From positions 1,798,001-1,862,000 of the forward strand of contig JAGYJM010000002.1 of the NCBI GenBank assembly GCA_018402085.1: DNA of 64,000 bases, given 5' to 3'. Origin of the DNA: Flavobacteriales bacterium. Lineage in GTDB: Bacteria > Bacteroidota > Bacteroidia > Flavobacteriales_D > Sanyastnellaceae. Below the pieces are notes generated by a model. The model had not been told where the DNA came from. It did no database searches and saw nothing but the letters and a program-made list of their open reading frames with translations. Position 1 is the stretch's first letter. Each line of letters starts with the position of its first letter. Shown piece by piece: positions 34,001 to 40,139 of the stretch. The translations under genes and the position numbers were made by a program.

Positions 34001-35169
34001 CCATAGAAATAGCTGGCCGGACGGTGTGACACATGGAGTACGCTACCTTCGAAATTCCCGGTACCGATGAGCACGTTTTCATGGTTGTCATCCATGATGT
34101 AATAGTCCCATGTTTCGTAGAGGTCCCCCACGATATTGGGGTCTCCCTTCCAGCTTCTGCCAAGGGCTGACCATTCTTCCCAGCTCTTCTTGTCATGGAA
34201 CCAGAAGTCGACGTAAAAGCCATAGCCCGGTGTGAACATATTGATGCAGTGACCTGAAATATGCACCCTGCCGTCGTCGAAGACCTGGAAGTTGCCTCCC
34301 TCGTCATCAAACATGAAACGGTGGTCTACGCCGTCAGGCAGGTTCGGCAACCACAGAGCCCGGCGGTCAATGCCAAAACCGTCAACCCAGCAGACCTCCT
34401 CTTCACAGAGAGCATCGCTGATGTCAGGTGCGGAGACCTGATGACCTGCGTTGTAATTATCTTGAACCTCTTGTGCAGAGAGCGCTTTGGCGTAGGTCGC
34501 GACGAGGTGGTAGGTACCGAGCCACGGGCGGTTCGCACCTGATTCGTTGGCGAGCATGAGGCTATAGCCGTTGTTCCAGTTATCGAAGCCGCCGGAGCGC
34601 TGACCTTCGCTCACGAGTTCACCGTTCACGTAGAAGGCGGTGTTGCCGGAAGCGTCGCGTGTAAATACAAGGTGCTGGAGTTCAGTATTGACAGATCCTG
34701 CCGGTGCCTGGATGTTGGGCATCCCGTTGTTGTCGGTCTCCGTGGTGCGGAGCCGGGCCACGTAGCGGTCTTCATCTTGTGCCAGCATCGCGTTACGCGA
34801 AGACGTACCCTCACTGATGCTCAGGATTCGCGCCGGACCGTCTTGTGTAGTATTTGCGGGTGTCACCCAGGCCTCGAGGCTGAGCGCCTCACTTGCGAGT
34901 GCATTCGAGATAAAGTCTTGTGCAGGCAACGACGAATGAATCAGCACCGGCTCATTGACCTGGAGTCCGCCTTCAGGCAGCCAGTTCACGGCAGTGGTGT
35001 CGTGTATGGTCAAAAGCGTAGGAAAACCGCTCCCCGATACATCGTGGATGTAGCTTCCCTGCTGTTCACTGAAAGAAAAAAGGTCAACAAGTCCGTCGCT
35101 TACACGTTGTGCATAAGACGCACTTGTTGACACACATAAAAGGATGAAGAATAAAGTAAGGTTCTTCAT
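28093..35169 (-). CDS. Giant T9SS-secreted protein: LamG domain, 19 HYR-like repeats, sorting domain
   Basis: 2358 residues. Signal peptide about 1-20. A LamG/concanavalin-like domain covers about 25-245. An uncharacterised module, here called M, covers about 265-435 (WSALGRSWKGDP, YETWDYYIMDD, GTGNFEGS). Nineteen HYR-like Ig-fold repeats of ~78 residues run from about 438 to 2260; each has DNCS or a variant and RTWTATDACGN. The second repeat is split by a ~180-residue insertion (about 570-740, GGWGTTPNGNNPGSYLAAHFAEAF). The last repeat is split by a second copy of M (about 2060-2225). The C-terminal ~95 residues look like a T9SS sorting domain, ending PPGTYIFTITGDQRVHCDTEMVLR. Expected at the cell surface or released, probably for adhesion or polymer binding. 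No frameshifts despite the length. Confidence 0.88.
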   Translation of the reverse strand: MKNLTLFFILLCVSTSASYAQRVSDGLVDLFSFSEQQGSYIHDVSGSGFPTLLTIHDTTAVNWLPEGGLQVNEPVLIHSSLPAQDFISNALASEALSLEAWVTPANTTQDGPARILSISEGTSSRNAMLAQDEDRYVARLRTTETDNNGMPNIQAPAGSVNTELQHLVFTRDASGNTAFYVNGELVSEGQRSGGFDNWNNGYSLMLANESGANRPWLGTYHLVATYAKALSAQEVQDNYNAGHQVSAPDISDALCEEEVCWVDGFGIDRRALWLPNLPDGVDHRFMFDDEGGNFQVFDDGRVHISGHCINMFTPGYGFYVDFWFHDKKSWEEWSALGRSWKGDPNIVGDLYETWDYYIMDDNHENVLIGTGNFEGSVLHVSHRPASYFYGLQIGMAANDQNAEPGMSCWFDYTGQINGEPVAHHGDINLEGSCDDIHVVQCPIDLEVDCEEGIYTPEITGEPIIFCNESYTLTFEDQILSTECPLTVLRIWTAESENGNIAQCEQMITVVDDAPPVIAELPTVLNDCDVETVIEDLVSDNCSEVVEVTYEISDPEPVSGDDCDPGQLRTQTIGGWGTTPNGNNPGSYLAAHFAEAFPDGLTIGCENTLTLTSAEAVQAFLPSGSTPSALPEGNLTDPGDAYNNVFAAQLVGLTLSVGFDAYDPDFGASEFALNDGVLTSGPFAGWTVQELLNEANAAIGGCQTSFGFSQLSDALAGVNQNYVDGTQDNGFIDCGLPFDCALAVSVSVSATDACGNTTVSDQTVYIIDETAPVITVLPENMTVECGELPEPDIAFDDGCSTPFVEVTVEEATFSGACAPTLERTYTLTDPCGNTTTHVQLINFTDTSAPEFLDEPNDLVLECGDPIPAFVPEVTDNCGEVLITENELSTPTNCGFLVTRTWTATDACGNTATLNQQILLQDTEGPQPVDFPADLTVNCDEIPPLSEVNFEDACSAVLGVNTSEEQIGDGCEYVLVRTWEATDACGNMTIVSQAITVLDMTSPQFLLVPEDLVIECGAEAPDANPVVIDNCSDVEISMEEAVQSDGPDCTTITRTWTATDACGNASSATQLIAFVDTTPPVFVNLPEGGEADCAAFSEAPEVLAVDNCNGNVDVILTESTQLADCTVTLTRIWTATDGCGNTNQAEQVLTYTDEGAPVITGQSEVSIECTQLSADELIQVDDDCLFGVELSYNDEVISGATPCDRTIVRTWVAQDACGNTAEFVQTIHLTDNSPPVFADVPLDFVLSCEDEPQIEVPVVTDACGEVSLTANESWVTTDCGEELIKTWTATDDCGNVAVLEQTYTFIDETAPTFEGIPENLSVDCSEPLPGAPVVVAFDNCSTPEVTMEELIIPGFCPENYTVERTWTAIDACDNTASAVQLIEVSDQTPPVFDFTPEDITAECGTVPEPPVLTASDNCSEVTVSYEENIAAGGCPNIFRTWTATDACGNSSSFTQNVFIEDTEPPLLTGIPDNTNATCNSIPDMPEPEVSDNCDDNVAVTFNESIVGSGCNYTIIRTWIASDDCGNNTIVSQSINVEDTEAPIFLDYPTEFTVECSNLDAVPLPQTADDCGNTVTVTFEDQPMGEGCEFDILRTYTATDLCGHQATLEVTIHVFDATPPVISGVGPNSFVDCSNVPSPDNASATDACSDEVALTVEESIIPQSDCAYIINRTYIATDACGNGTALTQLIYVNDTQAPVFIGVPDDVTVDCDEAFPAAPGVGAVDNCTVSVAVNFMEFTETNGCEEVLTRIWSATDECSNTATATQVLTRTDLTAPVFGEIPADTTVSCEAIPAVELPGADDNCSAGVSVTSQDVVMAGECPYEIHRTFYATDDCGNTAMAVQVITVIDEIAPVLTNLPEDVVVSCDELPEPASVQAFDNCSDTAILFEEIWGDPGCVQVITRTWTAIDQCGNSDSHSQTITITDDAAPQFISVPQNATVSCLDVPPFAMLEVTDACGVVDTSMEEYTIETYCVTEYTLIRIWTATDACGLTTTVSQEIEVIDDVAPVLINVPEDLTVDCNNIPEVPQVIALESCGEVVEVTFEEVIESAQDSTAACTASNAEGFIGDIAFWLPGVDGVNDTYVFGPEGGSFEENPEDGTAVLSGQVHNTDNAAMSWYFELRLKNARTWEEWSALGRSYKDDLGIGEAFYETWAYYEMDEELTTVIGMGQFEGSSLQLTHAPADYTYGYQVGMNANNRSEGYGLGGWFFYEGDINGVPVEGHGDFFAELYCCPDQTIYRTWTATDCAGNTVSATQVIEVTDQSLDNAMPLNYAETPDLLFDVSGSEGNAFNLTFEADYNGKARIEVFNSSGSCVGIVREWEVIEGALYRFTYPKDNLPPGTYIFTITGDQRVHCDTEMVLR
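32110..32128 (+). repeat. ATCC + GCGC hairpin element inside the HYR-repeat gene
   Basis: ATCC then CGGCGC-TTCT-GCGCCG. On the coding strand it encodes CGAEAPDA in the linker of one HYR repeat, a spot where other repeats have unrelated residues. Confidence 0.45.
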
Positions 35170-35374
35170 ATGCTCGTTAGGTTAGCGCAGGGCCTCCAGT
35201 AGAGCATCAGATAGATTGTTTCCGTATAGGGTGGGAAACAAATTTGTGTGGTTCAATTTCTATATTCTACGCCCTGTTTTGATGCAGGGTTACTCTTTTT
35301 CAGGAGACTTTTTCAAATGATTTCCGGGGAGGTTGAGGATGAGGGAGATAGGTTGGGGGTTGGGGGTTGTGCGG

Positions 35375-35430
35375 GCAGCGCATACTTGCGCTGCAACGTT
35401 GTGCGCGCGCACTGCAGTGTGCGCCTACAG
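35375..35430. repeat. Composite palindromic repeat (second copy)
   Basis: GCAGCGCA-TACT-TGCGCTGC (35375-35394) is followed by GCGCGCACTGCAGTGTGC and GCCTACA (about 35402-35429). Both modules also occur at 25023-25120 in the opposite order. The region 35170-35453 otherwise holds no gene; it separates the DUF2807 stop from the giant protein start. Confidence 0.65.
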
Positions 35431-35453
35431 ACCCGTGCACGGACCATCATCCG

Positions 35454-36206
35454 TCAACCACCAACTTCGATAAGTGCCCCCGATCCGGTAATCTCGACAT
35501 CCACATCCGCCGGTTCTCCGGCGTAAAAAAGATCTCCCGAGCCGGTAATCAAGGCGAACAGATAGGCGGATGACCGAACCCACATATCGTTGATACTGCC
35601 GTTTCTTGCCAGCATCACCTCCGCCTGCAGATCAGCTGCATTCATGCGGCCGAAGCCCTGGTTGAACAGCTGCGCGATGCGCGTAGTGCCCACGATGTCA
35701 AAGTGCGACAAACCGGTGTGGCAGATAATATTGAGAGAATCAGCCTTAAGAAGCAGCGATACATCGCCCGCGGCCTCATTTGTTTCAAATTTGAAATGAA
35801 CAGTATGCAAGGTATCAGCGAAAGTGACATTCCCCTGGCCGTTATAAGTTATTGAATTGAGCGAATTCACGTAGCAATCTGCCTTCATCCGGATGCCGAG
35901 GTCGCGCACAAAATTACAGGTGTTCTCATTTCCCATGCGCACCACTCCCCCATCCGATGCGGTCGTTATCTTATCGAGCAGGTTGCCGGGCCCGCTCACC
36001 TCGATGCGCTCCTGTCCTTCCGTAGGGTGGATTGTTACTTCGAGCAAATCATTGATCTCGAGGTGCCTGAGTGGGTGATTGAAAATGCGTACAGCTACAT
36101 CCGGTGCTCCGGCGGTCTTGAAGCAGTCGGGCGCAGAAGGGCGATCACATCCTGCGATGAGCAGAAAGAGAACTAAACCGCCGAATGTGCCATGCACCTT
36201 CATCAT
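35454..36206 (-). CDS. DUF2807 (head GIN domain) lipoprotein
   Basis: 250 residues. The signal segment ends in lipobox LIAGC (lipidated Cys20). The mature part is an auto-transporter-adhesin-like right-handed beta-helix of the DUF2807 type: an initial strand region VAVRIFNHPLRHLEINDLLEVTIH, then repeated short strands such as SITYNGQGNVTFADTLHTVHF, ending EITGSGALIEVGG with the typical G-S-G turns. The role of this family is not established; most members are outer-membrane lipoproteins. Its ATG overlaps the mazG stop by one base (TGATG), so it is translationally coupled to mazG although the functions appear unrelated. Confidence 0.85.
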   Translation of the reverse strand: MMKVHGTFGGLVLFLLIAGCDRPSAPDCFKTAGAPDVAVRIFNHPLRHLEINDLLEVTIHPTEGQERIEVSGPGNLLDKITTASDGGVVRMGNENTCNFVRDLGIRMKADCYVNSLNSITYNGQGNVTFADTLHTVHFKFETNEAAGDVSLLLKADSLNIICHTGLSHFDIVGTTRIAQLFNQGFGRMNAADLQAEVMLARNGSINDMWVRSSAYLFALITGSGDLFYAGEPADVDVEITGSGALIEVGG

Positions 36207-36976
36207 CAGAGACTCTTGGCACGCTCCCAGTAGGTGTCCATTTCTTCGAGGGTCATCTCGCCGAGCCGTTTGCCATCTTTAGCGCTTTCGGTTTCAAGGT
36301 ATTGGAAACGCTTGATGAACTTACGGTTGGTTTTCTCAAGCGCATCATCAGGGTTGATGTTTTTGAAACGCGCATAATTGATCAATGAAAAGAGAACATC
36401 ACCGAATTCTTCCTCCATTTTATCGCTGCCCTTATCGGCTTCGTGCTTGAATTCTGCGAGCTCTTCATTCACTTTCTCCCAGACCTGCCCTTCGTGATCC
36501 CAGTCAAAGCCCACACCGCGCGCCTTATCTTGAATCCGGATGGCCTTGACCATTGATGGCAATGACTTCGGAACACCTTCCAGCACTGACTTCTTCCCTT
36601 CTTTCAGTTTGAGTTTCTCCCAGTTTGCCTTGACCGTTTCTTCATCATTTGCCTCCACGTCACCATAAATGTGCGGGTGGCGCGAAATGAGCTTATCACA
36701 GATGGCATTCAGGCTGTCTGCAATGTCAAAATCATCGGTTTCACTGGCAATTTTCGCATAAAACACCATGTGCAACATCAGGTCACCGATCTCCTTTTTA
36801 ATCTCAGCCATATCTTTATCGATGATGGCATCGGTCAGCTCATAGGTCTCCTCAATGGTCAGGTGCCGGAGGCTATCCATGGTTTGCTTGCGATCCCACG
36901 GACATTGCTCACGCAGTTCATCCATAATCGTCAGGAGGCGCTCAAAGGCCTTTAGCTTATCTTGCATCGTGTTCAT
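36206..36976 (-). CDS. mazG: Nucleoside triphosphate pyrophosphohydrolase MazG
   Basis: 256 residues from MNTMQDKLKAFERL (a second Met lies three codons in). The frame stays open for 222 codons upstream, but that part is antisense to the PagL-like gene and has no MazG similarity. Two tandem MazG domains are visible: the first with CPWDRKQTMDSLRHLTIEETYEL and EIGDLMLHMVFYAKIA (metal-binding Glu/Asp cluster), the second near 165-215 with KVNEELAEFKHEA and EEFGDVLFSLINYARF. It hydrolyses NTPs to NMP and PPi, cleaning the nucleotide pool or lowering ppGpp. It is divergent from the lipid A deacylase gene and first in a two-gene unit with the DUF2807 lipoprotein. Confidence 0.92.
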   Translation of the reverse strand: MNTMQDKLKAFERLLTIMDELREQCPWDRKQTMDSLRHLTIEETYELTDAIIDKDMAEIKKEIGDLMLHMVFYAKIASETDDFDIADSLNAICDKLISRHPHIYGDVEANDEETVKANWEKLKLKEGKKSVLEGVPKSLPSMVKAIRIQDKARGVGFDWDHEGQVWEKVNEELAEFKHEADKGSDKMEEEFGDVLFSLINYARFKNINPDDALEKTNRKFIKRFQYLETESAKDGKRLGEMTLEEMDTYWERAKSL

Positions 36977-37120
36977 ATGCCAAAGATACCCGAGAAACAG
37001 GACTTTGAACGAATGATCAAAGCGAGCTTCACTCCATACAGGTTCAGTATTTCTGATCGAGCCTTGATGCTTCTTTTTTTTTCGCCGCGTAACCTGTCCC
37101 GACTTGTCGGGAAGCGGCGG

Positions 37121-38212
37121 ATGCGTTGGTGGTTCAGTACGCTCGCCATTGTTCTGCTGCTGACTAACACCATCGACACCAACGCCCAGAAAGGGCCTTT
37201 CCGTCTGTCGCTGGAGGGGCATTACGGTTTTATGATCCCGCACCGACCCGTCTTGCGGAATATCGTGAAGGGCAATTCGTTTGGGATGGCCGTCGCTGTT
37301 GAGTGGCATACATCCGGGCTCAAGCGCTGGCATCATCTTTACCGTAGTCCGGCATGGGGAGTTGAATTCAGCTACGCCGACCTGGGCAATCCAGATGTAC
37401 TTGGTGAGCAGGTAACCCTGCTTTCGACCATCAGGCTTCCGCTGGGTAAAAGTGAGCGCATGCGCCACCACATTCTTGCAGGTGGTGGACTTGGCTACAA
37501 TTCGATCATCTGGGATATGAATGATAATCTGAAAGGAGTCACCATCGGCTCGCGGATCAATGCGGCTTTGTCTTTGGGCTACTTCATCGATCAGTCGGTG
37601 AGTGATCAACTTGAGGTGTACGGCGGACTCCGCATCACCCACCTGTCAAACGGTGCTGTGCGATTGCCCAACCTCGGTACGAATAACCTGTCAGCGACTG
37701 TCGGTGTACGCTTCAACCGCCGGCCCAAACCCGAATCCAAAGACGTAGTCTTTCTTGCTGAACTGCCACGTCAGGGCAGACTTTTCACAAGCGTCTCGAC
37801 AGGTGTTAAAGAGAACCTGCCTCCAGGGGGGCCAACTTTCTTTGTGCATTCCGTAAGCCTTAGCTATGAACATCGCCGCAACTGGAAAACCGGTTTTTTC
37901 ATTCGTACTGATCTCTTTCTGAACAACGCAGTACGTCCGCTCATGCAACGCGAGGGCACCTATACCGGCCGAAATTCAGATGTCTTACAACACGGCGTGG
38001 GGCTGGGTTATGCGAAATACTATGGGCGGCTTCGCTTCGATGTCATGATGGGGTATTACACCTTCGACCGATTTCGGGGCAACGGTAAGATCTATCACCG
38101 CTTCGGTTTTCGATATAAAGCTACGGAGCGCATCGAAGCGTGGCTCGGTTTAAAAACCCACTTTGCGAGGGCTGACCACCCCGAGGTTGGGATCATCTAC
38201 AGGATGTGGTAA
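37121..38212 (+). CDS. Acyloxyacyl hydrolase / PagL-like lipid A 3-O-deacylase
   Basis: 363 residues from MRWWFSTLAIVLLL, which gives a clean signal peptide ending near DTNAQ. The frame is open 53 codons upstream, where it is antisense to the mazG start region. An outer-membrane barrel with HLSNG at 174-178: the His-x-Ser-Asn motif is the PagL catalytic signature (His174, Ser176). The N-terminal half is therefore PagL-like; the C-terminal half (~200-363) continues as barrel strands, and the total is about twice the length of Pseudomonas PagL, as in other Bacteroidota members. It removes the 3-O acyl chain of lipid A in the outer membrane. The start codon sits at the edge of a nested hairpin (37081-37124). 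Confidence 0.78.
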   Translation: MRWWFSTLAIVLLLTNTIDTNAQKGPFRLSLEGHYGFMIPHRPVLRNIVKGNSFGMAVAVEWHTSGLKRWHHLYRSPAWGVEFSYADLGNPDVLGEQVTLLSTIRLPLGKSERMRHHILAGGGLGYNSIIWDMNDNLKGVTIGSRINAALSLGYFIDQSVSDQLEVYGGLRITHLSNGAVRLPNLGTNNLSATVGVRFNRRPKPESKDVVFLAELPRQGRLFTSVSTGVKENLPPGGPTFFVHSVSLSYEHRRNWKTGFFIRTDLFLNNAVRPLMQREGTYTGRNSDVLQHGVGLGYAKYYGRLRFDVMMGYYTFDRFRGNGKIYHRFGFRYKATERIEAWLGLKTHFARADHPEVGIIYRMW

Positions 38213-38216
38213 GGGG

Positions 38217-38417
38217 TTAACCTTCGACTTCTTCGCGCTTGCACTGCTCTTGCGGACGAGCTCCACAAACGCTGCAAGACGCGCCTTCTTCCTGAAGAAG
38301 AGGATTATTGCTCGCACAGGTACCTGCGAACTCACCGTTCTTCTTAAAAATGATTTTGATGGCAATACCCGCAAAAGCGAGGGCCAGGAGTCCTATGGAT
38401 AGGAGGATGAGTTTCAT
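38217..38417 (-). CDS. Small membrane protein with Cys motif, possible NqrM-like maturation factor
   Basis: 66 residues. One N-terminal membrane helix (about 3-24) is followed by a short cytoplasmic-type tail with GTCASNNP, then CSVCG and a final Cys. This matches a small, widespread Bacteroidota protein usually annotated only as membrane or secreted protein. Its plan (one helix, then SC/TC and a CxxC-type pair) recalls NqrM (DUF539), which delivers iron to the NqrD/NqrE iron-sulfur site of Na+-NQR, and the nqr operon begins only 2-9 kb away on the same strand. The family assignment is inference: no overall similarity to Vibrio NqrM can be demonstrated here. It converges on the lipid A deacylase with 4 bp between. 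Confidence 0.65.
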   Translation of the reverse strand: MKLILLSIGLLALAFAGIAIKIIFKKNGEFAGTCASNNPLLQEEGASCSVCGARPQEQCKREEVEG

Positions 38418-38565
38418 AATACAAATTAAAGGAAATCAGTGAATCATAAGGAAGACCTGCCACGCATGAATCCAACTCCGGAGCTAATGATCAAATGAAA
38501 AGTGTGTGGTATTAGACAAATTCCCTTGACATTGCACTGCGAAATCAGCCATCTATGAAGGAAGC

Positions 38566-38655
38566 ATGCGCTCCAGTTCGTCAAGTTTAGCTGGAGTTGC
38601 CGCCATATTGTCCTTCCTCGTTACCTATGCCTTAGGTTATTTAAAACAGTTCTGA
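38566..38655 (+). CDS. Possible 29-residue hydrophobic peptide
   Basis: ATG to TGA encodes MRSSSSSLAGVAAILSFLVT followed by YALGYLKQF: a Ser-rich N terminus and one potential membrane helix. AAGGA lies just 4 bases upstream, rather close for a ribosome binding site. It is the only candidate in the 38418-38699 gap. It may equally be a chance frame. Confidence 0.2.
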   Translation: MRSSSSSLAGVAAILSFLVTYALGYLKQF

Positions 38656-38699
38656 AATCAGTTACTGAATTTTTCCGACAACCACACCGGCTGTCAAGA

Positions 38700-39791
38700 T
38701 TAACAGTCCGTTCCAAAATCTGACAGGAAGTTGAGGAGATCAGCGGTGTTCACTATACCATCGTTATTGATGTCAGATGGACAATCATTAACCTCTCCAA
38801 AAATGCAACTCAGATCATCACAACCAGCATTGGGTTCATAATTGAGGGCATTCGGATATCTACAGCCAGGATAGGTACACGAGCCATCATCATCAATAGC
38901 TGTAATATCAAAGTTACAGGCCTGAAGGTCTGTACATCCTATAAATTCGCAACTACCATCATCAAAATCTGCATCAGGGTTATAATTGTCCGCGAAAGGC
39001 TCTAAACATCCAGGTACACCAACAACAATTTGCCCGACCATACCGGCTTCAGCATGAGACCCTACGCTGCAGTCGTAATCGTATATTCCGGGCACGCTGA
39101 AAGAAAAGGTGCCGATACAGACGCCATCCGGATTGCCTGTAACAACAGGGAAATCAAAAGTTTCCGGGTTATCGTAAGGCTCGTTAGTTATCGAGTTTAT
39201 CACTGCATTCACATCATGGCTGCCTCCGAGGTTCACCCATCCAACGGTCTCACCCACGGCGACATTCAAAACATTTGGATCATACTGAAAGCTACTCGCA
39301 TTTACTACATGGTCAGTGACGCCACATGTAGGAAGGATGCAAGATCCATCATCAAAGTCGGCTGAGGGATCATAATTCTCAGCATCAGGATCGACGCAGC
39401 CTGGTGTGCCTACAACTATCTCACCAACCATACCAGCCAATGCATGTGATCCTACACTGCAATCATAGTTGTAGACTCCCGGTTCCGTAAAGGTGAATTC
39501 TCCGATACATACACCTGAAGGACTGCCCGTTACAGTGGAAAAAGAAAAAGGCTGAGGATTATCGAAGGGCTCATTTGTAAGTGTATTGACTTGTCCATTG
39601 ACATTGTGAACTCCTTCGTAATTGACCCATGCAACCGTTTCACCGATGGCAATGTTTAAGACTGCAGGTGTGTATTCCAAGTTTGTTGCCGAAACGATAG
39701 TGGATCCATTTCCGCACGGGTTTTGAGCAAACGACTGAGTTGCCCCCAAGAGAGCGATGAAAATCAGAAATTTTTTTTGGCAGTTTTGCAT
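38700..39791 (-). CDS. Secreted double-cupredoxin protein with Cys repeats and dockerin-like end
   Basis: 363 residues; signal peptide about 1-22. Two plastocyanin/azurin-like domains are seen at about 29-128 and 158-258. Each has a full type 1 copper ligand set: His62, Cys111, His116, Met121 and His192, Cys241, His246, Met251 (DCSVGSHALAGM and DCSVGSHAEAGM). After each comes a GC-x-DP-x-A-x-NY/DDGSC repeat; two more follow. The C terminus CPSDINNDGIVNTADLLNFL is an EF-hand/dockerin-like loop; a close relative ends the protein at 53276-57301. No canonical T9SS sorting domain is present. It may serve as an extracellular or periplasmic electron carrier or a copper-binding protein. Confidence 0.83.
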   Translation of the reverse strand: MQNCQKKFLIFIALLGATQSFAQNPCGNGSTIVSATNLEYTPAVLNIAIGETVAWVNYEGVHNVNGQVNTLTNEPFDNPQPFSFSTVTGSPSGVCIGEFTFTEPGVYNYDCSVGSHALAGMVGEIVVGTPGCVDPDAENYDPSADFDDGSCILPTCGVTDHVVNASSFQYDPNVLNVAVGETVGWVNLGGSHDVNAVINSITNEPYDNPETFDFPVVTGNPDGVCIGTFSFSVPGIYDYDCSVGSHAEAGMVGQIVVGVPGCLEPFADNYNPDADFDDGSCEFIGCTDLQACNFDITAIDDDGSCTYPGCRYPNALNYEPNAGCDDLSCIFGEVNDCPSDINNDGIVNTADLLNFLSDFGTDC

Positions 39792-40139
39792 CAGTTATAG
39801 GCTTTTGAAGTTGAAACTACAGATTCAAACAAATGTTCAATGATCATCAGCTCAATCATTTCTAAAAGGATCGAACCGCGCGCCACAACTGTTTCTGATT
39901 CCACTTGTAATATTCGGATGCTCGAATGGTATTTCAAGCTTAGCATTTTAGCAGGTTTTCCCTGCGAGAATTAGATCAGCTCACCAATTAAGAGAGAATT
40001 TGCCTCCCTGTAAGCGCTTTAATACATCATTCGCCGGAAGCGATAGATCGGTAGAAGAAGAATCTCACGTATTCGACGCTTTAAATGCCTGTTGTCATTT
40101 TGCGCTGCGGTCTGTTCCAACCTTAATCACCACGGCCTT
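39792..40139. other. Intergenic region without recognised features
   Basis: 348 bp between the cupredoxin gene and apbE, both leftward. I see no open frame with signal or family character, no tRNA-like fold, no clear hairpin terminator and no repeat. It probably holds the promoter of the cupredoxin gene. Confidence 0.5.

Noticed and set aside
28393-34542. Many rightward frames antisense to the HYR-repeat gene
   Set aside because: They are periodic shadows of the repeated coding strand, with no signal peptides or domains; the minus-strand frame has consistent repeats and a signal peptide.
36206-37642. A 478-residue MazG with a long N-terminal extension
   Set aside because: The extra 222 codons are antisense to the lipid A deacylase, and the usual MazG start MNTMQDKLKAFE lies at 36976.
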